Assembly (NCBI GenBank): GCA_000497125.2
Contig: AUWU02000010.1
Span: 1-33,199 of the forward strand
DNA: 33,199 nt
From: Spironucleus salmonicida
Taxonomy: Eukaryota > Fornicata > Diplomonadida > Hexamitidae
Direction of reading: 5' to 3'
Shown: positions 21,501-33,199 of the stretch, piece by piece
Numbering within the stretch: the first letter of the stretch is position 1
How the letters are laid out: each line of letters starts with the position of its first letter
Position numbers and translations under genes: made by a program
The notes under the pieces: generated by a model
Told to the model about the DNA's origin: nothing
The model's input: the letters and a program-made list of their open reading frames with translations, nothing else
Databases searched by the model: none

Positions 21501-22999
21501 CTATACTTGTATGGTTAAAATAAAACTTTTGTATTTTAAAAGTATATATATATAATAATATGTTTTAGAGTGGCAATATTTTTAGTATATTCTGGTATAT
21601 AATATTATGTTTTTTCCACTTTATTTTCTATTCCTTACTTAATATTATATAGTATATAATAACTTTTAGCTTTTGAAAACTACGAAACTATATATCTCCC
21701 ACTTCTGCTGTTGTATACTTAAATCTTTTTAAGTATTATAGCCAATATATAGTATAATATAATTGTGTATAGTAGAAGTTTCCTACGTATGGGTAACGGC
21801 AATTATAAATTTTTAACGATGCCTCTGGGCTTAAGTCCAGATAATGGCATAATAGTTTGGCCGAAAGTTGAAATCCCAAAAAAGGGCAATTGTGAGTGGA
21901 GGCTCAGTTTCATTTTTAGCAAGACAGAACTGTCTGTTACAATAAAAATGAAACAATGAAAATTAATTTAACAAAAATAAAATAGAAAACGACCTTTTAT
22001 CATCAGGTCGGCCAAAACTATTATCGATTAAAATTTTTGAGTAGGAATTTTAAAAAAGTGATTTTTCAAACATTCACTAGGCGACTAGCAATTGAGGGTC
22101 CTTGTGTTAACACATTTTGGTGGTGCTAGATGACTTCTCGGGATGACCTTGTGCGAAACATGATCTAGGTTTGTCAGAGAGATGAGAACCGACATAAATA
22201 TTATATATTCTATATATCGACAATATATGCATAAATTAGTTTTTTCTACGTATACAATTCTGCAAAAACTGAAATGTTGATATTTGTTGAGGTTACTAGT
22301 TTTTTAGTTTCTGTATTGTGAAAACAATACAAAATTTAATATAATATAAAAAATATACAAATATTTTTGTATAATATAAAATTAAGATTTAGATTTATGT
22401 ATTAGTATTATATATATTACGAATATTAACGTTTTTCAATTTACTGTATATGTTAGTTTCTGGCAGAGATAGAAAAGGAAAAAATATAGTATATATATAA
22501 TAGATATATATATTCTATATTGTATTTTAAAAGTACTTATTTTTCAAACGATTCGTCCAAAAAGGTCAAAAAATCATTATTTTGACACCTGTTGTGGAGT
22601 GGTACTTTTTGAAAAAAGGAGTTATGTAATTATTATATAGGATTATGTTAAACTTATTTTTTTCAAATTTTCACACACTTTGTTATGGTGTAGTATTATG
22701 CAATTTTTCTATTGTTTAAAGTGGTGAAAAAAATAATATATATATATTATAGGTATATTTTTTTGGTTTATAATATTGGAAAGATTTGTATTTTATATTA
22801 GTTTTGTACATAATTACATCAAAATTATACATACAAAATTACTATAAAATTCAGTTTCTACAGTTTCTATAGATTATTCAATATACAGACATATTATATT
22901 TACATATATATTAATAAATGTATTTTAAAGTACTCAAATTTATCAAACAAACCCATCAACACTATCACAAAACTCACTATAAAATTTTATTAAAATTTT
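9566..22999. repeat. 1504-bp tandem satellite, 8.9 copies
   Basis: Nearly identical units begin at 9566, 11070, 12574, 14078, 15582, 17086, 18590, 20094 and 21598; the last stops at 22999, about 100 bp short. The left junction is at TATAATATTATG and the right junction falls in an A/T tract (AAAATTTT). Units are AT-rich with one GC-richer block of about 400 bp. The only variation noticed is T or G at unit position 289 (T in copies 1, 2, 3 and 7; G in 4, 5, 6, 8 and 9). A 64-codon frame in each unit starts at GTG and is unlikely to be a gene. The true copy number may be higher if the assembly collapsed the array. Confidence 0.95.
9757..10160 (+). ncRNA. Hairpin-rich block in each 1504-bp unit, candidate RNA (copy 1 of 9)
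   Basis: This roughly 400-bp block is clearly richer in G+C than the rest of the unit. In order it holds a 16-bp near-palindrome CTGGGCTTAAGTCCAG (9793-9808); a long hairpin GTTTCATTTTTA/TAAAAATGAAAC (9875-9886 with 9911-9922) carrying AGACA/TGTCT inside; CGACCT/AGGTCG (9958-9978); an Sm-site-like AATTTTTGA (10000-10008); CTAGCA/TGCTAG (10053-10097) around the palindrome TGTGTTAACACA; and nested TTCTC/GAGAA and TGAC/GTCA (10103-10156). The same block recurs every 1504 bp. No known RNA matches and the strand is uncertain. It could equally be protein-binding DNA or a decayed gene. Confidence 0.35.
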
Positions 23000-23749
23000 T
23001 TAACCCTTGTTTGAAGCTTATTATTAAAAATATCAAATAAAATTATTTTTAATATATATTATTATATGTTTTAAAATAAAATATTTACAATTAATTATTC
23101 TAGTTTCTTCTATAATTTGTGTGGCAATAATATATATATCTAAAATATACAATTATTTTCCTTTTTTAAGAGAGTATAATTTATTGAATATTACTATTAT
23201 ATTTGTATATTATATTAGTTGTTATAAGTTTTCCTTTTCTTTTTTACATTAATATAATTATAATTATATAAAATTAATAATTTTAAAATGGGTAATGATA
23301 ATAAAAATTAAAATGATCAAAAAAGTAAAGGAAATGGAAATTTATATTATTATATAATGAATATAATTTTATTAAAAAAAATAATGATCTATTCAGAGTT
23401 GAACCCAGTATTAGTAAAATTAAAAAAAATCGCTTATAACATCTAAACAAAAATTATTATTTATAGATTTTTGGAGTGGAAATATTTTTAAGAATTTAAA
23501 TAAATGGATATTATTATTATATATATTTAGATATACCATGGAAAGAAGAAATATTACGTATAATAAACAATAATATTAACAAATCAATTTATCGTAAAAA
23601 TGGATAATTAATAATTTCATATATATAAAATAGTACTAAAAATAGTCTCTAGAATATATTATATATAAAACTTTTTCTACCAGAAAAAGGAAGTATTGTA
23701 TAATACAATATAAAAATTATAATCCTATTTTTTTTTATAATTGAAAAAT
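23000..23749. other. AT-rich junction between satellites, with diverged 5186-bp-repeat sequence
   Basis: There is no gene. The last 100 bp or so resembles the end of the 5186-bp unit in the same register: GAAAAAGGAAGTA is at 23683-23695 and at 28869-28881, exactly 5186 bp apart, with mismatched but alignable sequence before each. It also carries the shared motif GGAGTGG (23473-23479). It is best read as a diverged tail of an earlier 5186-bp copy. Confidence 0.55.
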
Positions 23750-26700
23750 AATATGATTATATATGAATAATATAGTGTTTGGTGATGCTAAAAAACTATT
23801 TAGAAATCTACAAAACCGATCTATTTTTAGAATTAACATTTTAGAATAAGTGTATATGATTATATAATAATATGTAGTTTGCCCAGAAAAAACGCTTCAT
23901 TTTTATGATTATAGATAATTTACTATTATAATAGGTTTGGTAACTTCCGGATTTTTAGCCAACTGTAGATGTATAGGTTTTTCCTTTCCTAAACATAACC
24001 TTTTGGTATTTTTTTCTAATAGTGATTCTGCATTGTTATAATATATTATCTGGGCCCAAAAGTGTTACACAAAAAAGTGATTTTTTTAATTTTACTATGA
24101 TAATAGATATATATTGAATAGGTGGTGTTTGTATTATTGAAAAAAAAGTGTGGGTAGGGGTGCGACGATTTTCAAAAAAAGTGAAAAATGGCCTTCCCTT
24201 CCACAGTATATCTATTATATATTAAATAGAAGGATGCATTTGGGTCCAAAAAAGATTTGCCCTTCCAAAAAAAGATTTGAATTTGGCTGTTTAGTATTTG
24301 TGGAAGGGACCCTGTTTTTTTCCTATATAAATATATATATGTTAATATAGAACCCGGGCGGATCGAAAAAAATCTAGGTATTTATACAAACGAGTTATGA
24401 AAAGCGCACTTTCTTGTTTTGACCTTTTTGCAGCCACGATCCATTAATCTTGGGAAAACTTATGGAGTGATATTAATATATATATGTAGATAATTTTTTC
24501 CCCCGAATTCAGATCATTGAAATCAATACAAATTGGTGATCTTAACAAACTTCATTTTTTAACCCATTTTTGCCCAAGCTCGACCCACCTTCAACAGAAA
24601 CCGAAAAAAAAAATTATTGACTTATAAAAGTCATTAAACAATATATATGCAACTTTTTCTACACCAAAAAAAATGCTTGCTAAAATGAAGGCCCAAAAAG
24701 TTATTTTTCAAAACTGCTCATTTTAGCTAAAAGTCACCACAATGATTATAATCACTTAAAACGCGTTTCTACGACCATCTTTATGCCAAAATCGGTCTTT
24801 AGAAGGATTCGATATCTCATGTTAAATACTATGTTTTGAAAATAAATCGATAGCTTATTTTAGAGGGTCAGAGTATAGTCGTCCGTTCCTCGGAATATTC
24901 AATAAACTTTAAGTTTTTTGATTTTCAAAGTTTAGAAAGGGAGAAGTGGACAGTGAATATTATGGGTTGAAAAATGATATATAATTTGCATACTTTTTTT
25001 CAGTCCTTTTTACGAAGTGGAAGACCGACCAGCATAAATCGTTAAATCCACTTTTATCTTGGCTATTTTTATAGTAAAAACTAATTTAAAAGTTTTTCAA
25101 TGTATATATATCTATGACGCATATAACCCTCTTACAAATTTCCTGTAGTATTTTTGAACCTTGAGAAAAAAAAAGCAAAAAGTCAAAATAAGGTTTTTTG
25201 TATACTTTTGTTAATATAAAAGAGATGAAGCGGTGTCATTTTGTGACAACTTTTTCTGGTTAATATAATTGTATTATATATAGATTATTCCACTCCAAAA
25301 GATTTTTAAAGATTGAGCTAAGAACGAACAATTATTTTTTTAACTCACTAATTCTCCCTTTTTTCATTCCTTTTTTTTTTAAAGCAGAGGGAATGGAAAT
25401 TTGTCTTATTATGATAAATAATATAAAAAGATATTAATAATCCCCCGATTTTAGTGTCATATTTTCATAATTTCAAAAATTGATTATTTTGAGAAATTAA
25501 AATTTAATTCTCGCCTCGAAATGACATGAATTTTTAAATTTCACTATGAGACTCTATATTTATTATAGACAATATAATATATTTGTAAATTTAAAAAATT
25601 TACGAATCAAAAAATGAAAGTCAAGACAGTGAAAAAATGAAAAATCCATGTGGTCAAGTTTTGGCATTTGAATATGATTTGTAAATTTCACACGTTTTTT
25701 TGGTACAATTGTGGTAGGCATAGCGAAAGCGATACCTTCTAGAGCCTCTAGCGTATTCGGTCCTGGGTTCAAACCTCGCCAAAAAAATCAAAAAGATAGT
25801 GCTTTTGGATATGGATTTCGGCCACTTTGGCCAAAATTCAAAATTTGAAGTCGAATTTTGGACCAAATTTTGGCTAGTTAGTAGATTTTGCGAATTTTTG
25901 GAGAAAGTCTGGAGCTACACGTCTTTCGATATTTTTCATGATAAATGACGTTTTCACCCACTAGACTGTGGAAAGAAGCCAAAATAATCTCTGAATTAGG
26001 AGTGGAAAACGAGTGAAAACCAGAGGTGGAATGGAAAAAGTGCAAATTTCTTCGTTTTGGATAAAAATTAAAGATGGTATGTTGCTACTAATTTTCAAAA
26101 TTTGGGAGACAGACTCATGACCCATTTTTGGATTTTGCTCCATTTTTCTCCATTTTTAGAGCGGAAAGTTTATATATATATATAATAATTGATTTGATAA
26201 ACTTTTCTTACCTATTTTTCCAAAAATTGGAGTGGTGATTTTTAGTTAAGCCATAGGTCACTGGCAAAATCTGAAATTTTGTGAAAACATCAAATTTGGA
26301 AGGGAAAACGTCATATACTACTATTTATAGGCTAAATAGTTGTATGGTGAGATACACAAATGGAAAGAAATGAATATTCGAAATACATTATTTAAATCAT
26401 ATTATTTTTTCTACGATTTTTCTTCAAAATAAGTTAATATAATAGGAATATATTAATCTTTTTTTTTAATTTGTCCGGCTTTTTTTTAATACTTGTAAAT
26501 ATATATATAATAATGTTATTATTGTTATTCACGACACTATTTTGTCGAAAATTGGTTCTTCAAAATGCTAAAACTTACGAGCAGCTATATTACGGATATA
26601 TATTAACATTATTTTTTAAATGTACTCAATTTTTATTCTATTTTTAGTATTTTATGAATATATATTGAATATAATTCTGTTACAATTCCTTTTCATTATT

Positions 26701-28935
26701 TGAGAAACTATGTATATTAACATATATATAGTATTCATGAAAATTATCGTTTTTATAGAATTCAGTTTTTTTGGATAAAAATGAATATAATAATATATCA
26801 ACATATATTTAGCATAAATTTAATTATTTTAAATTTTAAGTATAATGTCACACATTTTATGCTATTTTCAAAATCTGATAATTCATTTGATATAGATTAA
26901 GAAAGCTTTAAAATTAATTATTGTTAATTTACAAAGTTTAAATTATATAAAACCAATAAGAGATTGATAAGCTTATATTTGATTTCCTTCTAAGGCTTAT
27001 TAGCAATATTTTTTATTAATATAGGTAGATTGTCAATAGTTATATAGTTTTAATTAAATATTGACAAATATATATATACTATATTAATATTATTCCAATA
27101 GATATAAAGTTTATAAATATATAAATAGATTTATGGTTAAAGTTAAACATCCTTTTTGAGCAAAGTTGCAAAATAGGCCAAAAAAGTGTTTTGCAAACAA
27201 ACATATAATATTTTTGAGAATATTTTTTTTTCATTTCTTTCCTATTCGGAAAGGAGGAAGGATATTTATATTAATAGTAAATATTGATAAATCACTTTTT
27301 TGCAAATTCCAAAAGTTGGTTTATATTCATATAATATTTTTGTAGTTAATATTTTTATGAAATTGCGCCTAGTTATGACAAAATTATTAAACGATATAAA
27401 TATTAAGTATATAATATATTAAATATTGTCAAATTTTACCACTCCACTAAATATGTGTTATTAATAATAATCAATTTAAGTGATTATATATTTTATAAAA
27501 AATAATTATGCATAATGTATTTATATATTTAGAATGGTGGACTTTGTAATATAATTTTACTGGAACTATCTTCACTTCACATCAATATTAATTTAAATAA
27601 TATAATATAGATATAGGAATAGAAAATTTTGCCTATTATATAGGCGATTATCAGGTCAAGACCGTTGAATTTTGAAAATTGATATATATAATTGAAATTA
27701 ATAAATATAAATATAAGTAATTTCTCAAAAACTCGTAAAAAAGAAACTTACTATGGGGGAAAAAATAATACTTTATTAATATTATATCAAAATACAACTA
27801 ATGAGATTATCCAGTCATCTTAAGAAAAAGTCAAATTAATTTCATTTTTCATTCCACTTGAGGGCCCCTTTCTAAAATTAGGAATGGAAAAGGAATGGAA
27901 AATATATGCTAATGGACTGACAACAATGAAACGAAAATTTAATTTGTTTTTGAATATTCCGTAAGCATGTGGAGTGGTAAACACTACTTGCAATAAATCT
28001 AAAAATAGATTTTTAAAAAATAAAAAATAAAATAATAAATCCTATTTTTAGAAAAACTAGTAGTCTATCAATAGATAAAAAATTACATATCACTTATTTA
28101 TCATTATATATTTATATTTTTTGTTAAAATAATTTTTTTTGTAACCACAATTCTTATGAAAATATTATATATTTTTAGTCATTATATCTCTCTATTTAAT
28201 AATTTACTTTTCTTAATGTTAATTTTTAATGATATTTATATCTATATTACTATAAGATATAAACTATTTAATTTAATTATTCTAATTTTACCTTATAGTT
28301 CTTGAGAAAACTTGATAATATTTTTTCAAAAAATATTTTTATTAAAAAATCAATGAGTACCCCCCTTACGATATTTTTTAAAATATAAAAATCTATAGAT
28401 ATATTTATTAACATATATATAATATATATTTTATGAAAATTATTTTATTGGTTATAATGATTTTATATATGTTAATATATGTATATCTTATATTTAAAAA
28501 CTGTATATATGATTTCTTTGATTTAATATTATATTGAATATTATATATTTTATATCAATATAATCTTTCTAAAAATTCTATACAATTTAGAGTGGTGTAT
28601 AAAAAGTAAAATCAAGGCAATTAAATATTATCTATTTATAATAATAAATAATTTAAACCAGTAGCTGGTTTCTTGTCTCGTGTCATAAAAATAGACATAT
28701 ATTATTATATGCTTAATAATAATGTAAATTTATCATAATATTATAAATAATATTAATAAATATTAGGAATCTGTTTTTATACAGCATTTTAATATATAGA
28801 TATTATATGATTTAAATAAGTTATAAAAACACTCAAAATATATATTATATACAAAAACTAATTTTGTAGAAAAAGGAAGTAATATATATTTACAATATTA
28901 AATGTTAGTTTCAATTCCTTTTTTAAAATCGTAAT
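23750..28935. repeat. 5186-bp tandem repeat, copy 1 (complete)
   Basis: The sequence from 23750 onward reappears from 28936 with a constant offset of 5186 bp and, as far as I compared, no differences. The first part (about 24130-26340) has mixed composition; the rest (26340-28935) is very AT-rich with long ATATAT and T runs. Small frames within it have no recognisable domain, and the plus-strand one starts at GTG. No terminal repeats, integrase-like or polymerase-like frame was found, so this is not a visible transposon or virus. A 9-bp hairpin CCAAAATTC/GAATTTTGG lies at 25831-25861. Confidence 0.92.
25707..25780 (+). ncRNA. tRNA-like / Pol III promoter-like block, copy 1
   Basis: TAGCGAAAGCG (25721-25731) fits box A (TRGYNNANNNG) and GTTCAAACC (25767-25775) fits box B (GWTCRANNC), 46 bp apart start to start. 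Between them is a hairpin: ATAC/GTAT (25732-25735 with 25753-25756) continuing into CTAG/CTAG around AGCCT. GCGAAAGC inside box A is a GNRA mini-hairpin. A proper acceptor stem and a well-paired T stem are missing, so an intact tRNA is unlikely. A tRNA-derived (SINE-like) element or a relic fits better. The block stands out as GC-rich within AT-rich DNA. Confidence 0.4.
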
Positions 28936-31900
28936 AATATCATTATATATGAATAATATAGTGTTTGGTGATGCTAAAAAACTATTTAGAAATCTACAAA
29001 ACCGATCTATTTTTAGAATTAACATTTTAGAATAAGTGTATATGATTATATAATAATATGTAGTTTGCCCAGAAAAAACGCTTCATTTTTATGATTATAG
29101 ATAATTTACTATTATAATAGGTTTGGTAACTTCCGGATTTTTAGCCAACTGTAGATGTATAGGTTTTTCCTTTCCTAAACATAACCTTTTGGTATTTTTT
29201 TCTAATAGTGATTCTGCATTGTTATAATATATTATCTGGGCCCAAAAGTGTTACACAAAAAAGTGATTTTTTTAATTTTACTATGATAATAGATATATAT
29301 TGAATAGGTGGTGTTTGTATTATTGAAAAAAAAGTGTGGGTAGGGGTGCGACGATTTTCAAAAAAAGTGAAAAATGGCCTTCCCTTCCACAGTATATCTA
29401 TTATATATTAAATAGAAGGATGCATTTGGGTCCAAAAAAGATTTGCCCTTCCAAAAAAAGATTTGAATTTGGCTGTTTAGTATTTGTGGAAGGGACCCTG
29501 TTTTTTTCCTATATAAATATATATATGTTAATATAGAACCCGGGCGGATCGAAAAAAATCTAGGTATTTATACAAACGAGTTATGAAAAGCGCACTTTCT
29601 TGTTTTGACCTTTTTGCAGCCACGATCCATTAATCTTGGGAAAACTTATGGAGTGATATTAATATATATATGTAGATAATTTTTTCCCCCGAATTCAGAT
29701 CATTGAAATCAATACAAATTGGTGATCTTAACAAACTTCATTTTTTAACCCATTTTTGCCCAAGCTCGACCCACCTTCAACAGAAACCGAAAAAAAAAAT
29801 TATTGACTTATAAAAGTCATTAAACAATATATATGCAACTTTTTCTACACCAAAAAAAATGCTTGCTAAAATGAAGGCCCAAAAAGTTATTTTTCAAAAC
29901 TGCTCATTTTAGCTAAAAGTCACCACAATGATTATAATCACTTAAAACGCGTTTCTACGACCATCTTTATGCCAAAATCGGTCTTTAGAAGGATTCGATA
30001 TCTCATGTTAAATACTATGTTTTGAAAATAAATCGATAGCTTATTTTAGAGGGTCAGAGTATAGTCGTCCGTTCCTCGGAATATTCAATAAACTTTAAGT
30101 TTTTTGATTTTCAAAGTTTAGAAAGGGAGAAGTGGACAGTGAATATTATGGGTTGAAAAATGATATATAATTTGCATACTTTTTTTCAGTCCTTTTTACG
30201 AAGTGGAAGACCGACCAGCATAAATCGTTAAATCCACTTTTATCTTGGCTATTTTTATAGTAAAAACTAATTTAAAAGTTTTTCAATGTATATATATCTA
30301 TGACGCATATAACCCTCTTACAAATTTCCTGTAGTATTTTTGAACCTTGAGAAAAAAAAAGCAAAAAGTCAAAATAAGGTTTTTTGTATACTTTTGTTAA
30401 TATAAAAGAGATGAAGCGGTGTCATTTTGTGACAACTTTTTCTGGTTAATATAATTGTATTATATATAGATTATTCCACTCCAAAAGATTTTTAAAGATT
30501 GAGCTAAGAACGAACAATTATTTTTTTAACTCACTAATTCTCCCTTTTTTCATTCCTTTTTTTTTTAAAGCAGAGGGAATGGAAATTTGTCTTATTATGA
30601 TAAATAATATAAAAAGATATTAATAATCCCCCGATTTTAGTGTCATATTTTCATAATTTCAAAAATTGATTATTTTGAGAAATTAAAATTTAATTCTCGC
30701 CTCGAAATGACATGAATTTTTAAATTTCACTATGAGACTCTATATTTATTATAGACAATATAATATATTTGTAAATTTAAAAAATTTACGAATCAAAAAA
30801 TGAAAGTCAAGACAGTGAAAAAATGAAAAATCCATGTGGTCAAGTTTTGGCATTTGAATATGATTTGTAAATTTCACACGTTTTTTTGGTACAATTGTGG
30901 TAGGCATAGCGAAAGCGATACCTTCTAGAGCCTCTAGCGTATTCGGTCCTGGGTTCAAACCTCGCCAAAAAAATCAAAAAGATAGTGCTTTTGGATATGG
31001 ATTTCGGCCACTTTGGCCAAAATTCAAAATTTGAAGTCGAATTTTGGACCAAATTTTGGCTAGTTAGTAGATTTTGCGAATTTTTGGAGAAAGTCTGGAG
31101 CTACACGTCTTTCGATATTTTTCATGATAAATGACGTTTTCACCCACTAGACTGTGGAAAGAAGCCAAAATAATCTCTGAATTAGGAGTGGAAAACGAGT
31201 GAAAACCAGAGGTGGAATGGAAAAAGTGCAAATTTCTTCGTTTTGGATAAAAATTAAAGATGGTATGTTGCTACTAATTTTCAAAATTTGGGAGACAGAC
31301 TCATGACCCATTTTTGGATTTTGCTCCATTTTTCTCCATTTTTAGAGCGGAAAGTTTATATATATATATAATAATTGATTTGATAAACTTTTCTTACCTA
31401 TTTTTCCAAAAATTGGAGTGGTGATTTTTAGTTAAGCCATAGGTCACTGGCAAAATCTGAAATTTTGTGAAAACATCAAATTTGGAAGGGAAAACGTCAT
31501 ATACTACTATTTATAGGCTAAATAGTTGTATGGTGAGATACACAAATGGAAAGAAATGAATATTCGAAATACATTATTTAAATCATATTATTTTTTCTAC
31601 GATTTTTCTTCAAAATAAGTTAATATAATAGGAATATATTAATCTTTTTTTTTAATTTGTCCGGCTTTTTTTTAATACTTGTAAATATATATATAATAAT
31701 GTTATTATTGTTATTCACGACACTATTTTGTCGAAAATTGGTTCTTCAAAATGCTAAAACTTACGAGCAGCTATATTACGGATATATATTAACATTATTT
31801 TTTAAATGTACTCAATTTTTATTCTATTTTTAGTATTTTATGAATATATATTGAATATAATTCTGTTACAATTCCTTTTCATTATTTGAGAAACTATGTA

Positions 31901-33199
31901 TATTAACATATATATAGTATTCATGAAAATTATCGTTTTTATAGAATTCAGTTTTTTTGGATAAAAATGAATATAATAATATATCAACATATATTTAGCA
32001 TAAATTTAATTATTTTAAATTTTAAGTATAATGTCACACATTTTATGCTATTTTCAAAATCTGATAATTCATTTGATATAGATTAAGAAAGCTTTAAAAT
32101 TAATTATTGTTAATTTACAAAGTTTAAATTATATAAAACCAATAAGAGATTGATAAGCTTATATTTGATTTCCTTCTAAGGCTTATTAGCAATATTTTTT
32201 ATTAATATAGGTAGATTGTCAATAGTTATATAGTTTTAATTAAATATTGACAAATATATATATACTATATTAATATTATTCCAATAGATATAAAGTTTAT
32301 AAATATATAAATAGATTTATGGTTAAAGTTAAACATCCTTTTTGAGCAAAGTTGCAAAATAGGCCAAAAAAGTGTTTTGCAAACAAACATATAATATTTT
32401 TGAGAATATTTTTTTTTCATTTCTTTCCTATTCGGAAAGGAGGAAGGATATTTATATTAATAGTAAATATTGATAAATCACTTTTTTGCAAATTCCAAAA
32501 GTTGGTTTATATTCATATAATATTTTTGTAGTTAATATTTTTATGAAATTGCGCCTAGTTATGACAAAATTATTAAACGATATAAATATTAAGTATATAA
32601 TATATTAAATATTGTCAAATTTTACCACTCCACTAAATATGTGTTATTAATAATAATCAATTTAAGTGATTATATATTTTATAAAAAATAATTATGCATA
32701 ATGTATTTATATATTTAGAATGGTGGACTTTGTAATATAATTTTACTGGAACTATCTTCACTTCACATCAATATTAATTTAAATAATATAATATAGATAT
32801 AGGAATAGAAAATTTTGCCTATTATATAGGCGATTATCAGGTCAAGACCGTTGAATTTTGAAAATTGATATATATAATTGAAATTAATAAATATAAATAT
32901 AAGTAATTTCTCAAAAACTCGTAAAAAAGAAACTTACTATGGGGGAAAAAATAATACTTTATTAATATTATATCAAAATACAACTAATGAGATTATCCAG
33001 TCATCTTAAGAAAAAGTCAAATTAATTTCATTTTTCATTCCACTTGAGGGCCCCTTTCTAAAATTAGGAATGGAAAAGGAATGGAAAATATATGCTAATG
33101 GACTGACAACAATGAAACGAAAATTTAATTTGTTTTTGAATATTCCGTAAGCATGTGGAGTGGTAAACACTACTTGCAATAAATCTAAAAATAGATTTT
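28936..33199. repeat. 5186-bp tandem repeat, copy 2 (cut by window end)
   Basis: This matches copy 1 base for base where compared and runs off the window at a point equivalent to 28013. The sequence just before it (about 28830-28935) aligns loosely with 23644-23749, so the unit boundary is a step in divergence, not an abrupt junction. Nothing coding was found. Confidence 0.92.
30893..30966 (+). ncRNA. tRNA-like / Pol III promoter-like block, copy 2
   Basis: This is the second copy of the block at 25707-25780, with box A at 30907-30917 and box B at 30953-30961. It carries the same hairpin and the same lack of an acceptor stem. Confidence 0.4.

Noticed and set aside
24150-24350. 66-codon frame in the 5186-bp repeat and its copy at 29336-29536
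   Set aside because: It starts at GTG and has no domain, consistent with chance in low-complexity DNA.
25563-26143. Three minus-strand frames of 60-70 codons in the 5186-bp repeat (and copies at 30749-31329)
   Set aside because: Overlapping frames over the tRNA-like block and AT-rich repeats; no motifs; overlapping each other in different frames suggests chance.
23750-33199. Two copies of the 5186-bp sequence as LTRs or a transposon
   Set aside because: The copies are head-to-tail and adjacent with no internal region, no primer-binding site or polymerase frame; a tandem satellite explains them.

Overview
The window is the left end of a eukaryotic chromosome. It opens with about 490 bp of near-perfect CCTA repeat, the C-rich strand of a telomere with a TAGG repeat. 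A complete rRNA unit follows on the minus strand, in the order SSU (4330-5822), 5.8S (about 4136-4281), LSU (about 1315-4100), transcribed towards the telomere. The rRNAs are small (SSU about 1.49 kb, LSU about 2.79 kb), the internal spacers are only about 35-50 nt, and the rest of the window is very AT-rich. Telomere-proximal rDNA, shortened rRNAs and tiny spacers fit a fast-evolving, genome-reduced unicellular eukaryote. Microsporidia and their relatives are one option, and other parasitic protists are possible. I cannot name the lineage.

Upstream of the SSU gene lie, in order: three hairpins (5919-6033), a G-rich minisatellite with a higher-order pattern (6077-6534), and two diverged tandem copies of a structured element of about 400-425 nt (A 6651-7075, B 7119-7516). 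The two copies share helices with compensatory base changes. Read on the minus strand, the same direction as the rRNA, several of these helices are capped by UUCG or GNRA tetraloops. I read this as a family of structured RNA that I do not recognise. It is the strongest candidate in the window for something undescribed.

From about 7560 to the end (over 25 kb) I find no credible protein-coding gene. The region is AT-rich spacer plus three tandem repeat families: a 166-bp repeat (about 3 copies, 8006-8518), a 1504-bp repeat (8.9 copies, 9566-22999) and a 5186-bp repeat (one full copy from 23750 and a second running off the window end). Each 1504-bp unit carries a block of about 400 bp with higher GC and several hairpins. 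Each 5186-bp unit carries a block with Pol III box A/box B matches. A short motif, GGAGTGG, recurs in both long repeat families and the spacer between them. All short open frames are shadows of rRNA genes or chance frames in repeats, several of them starting at GTG.
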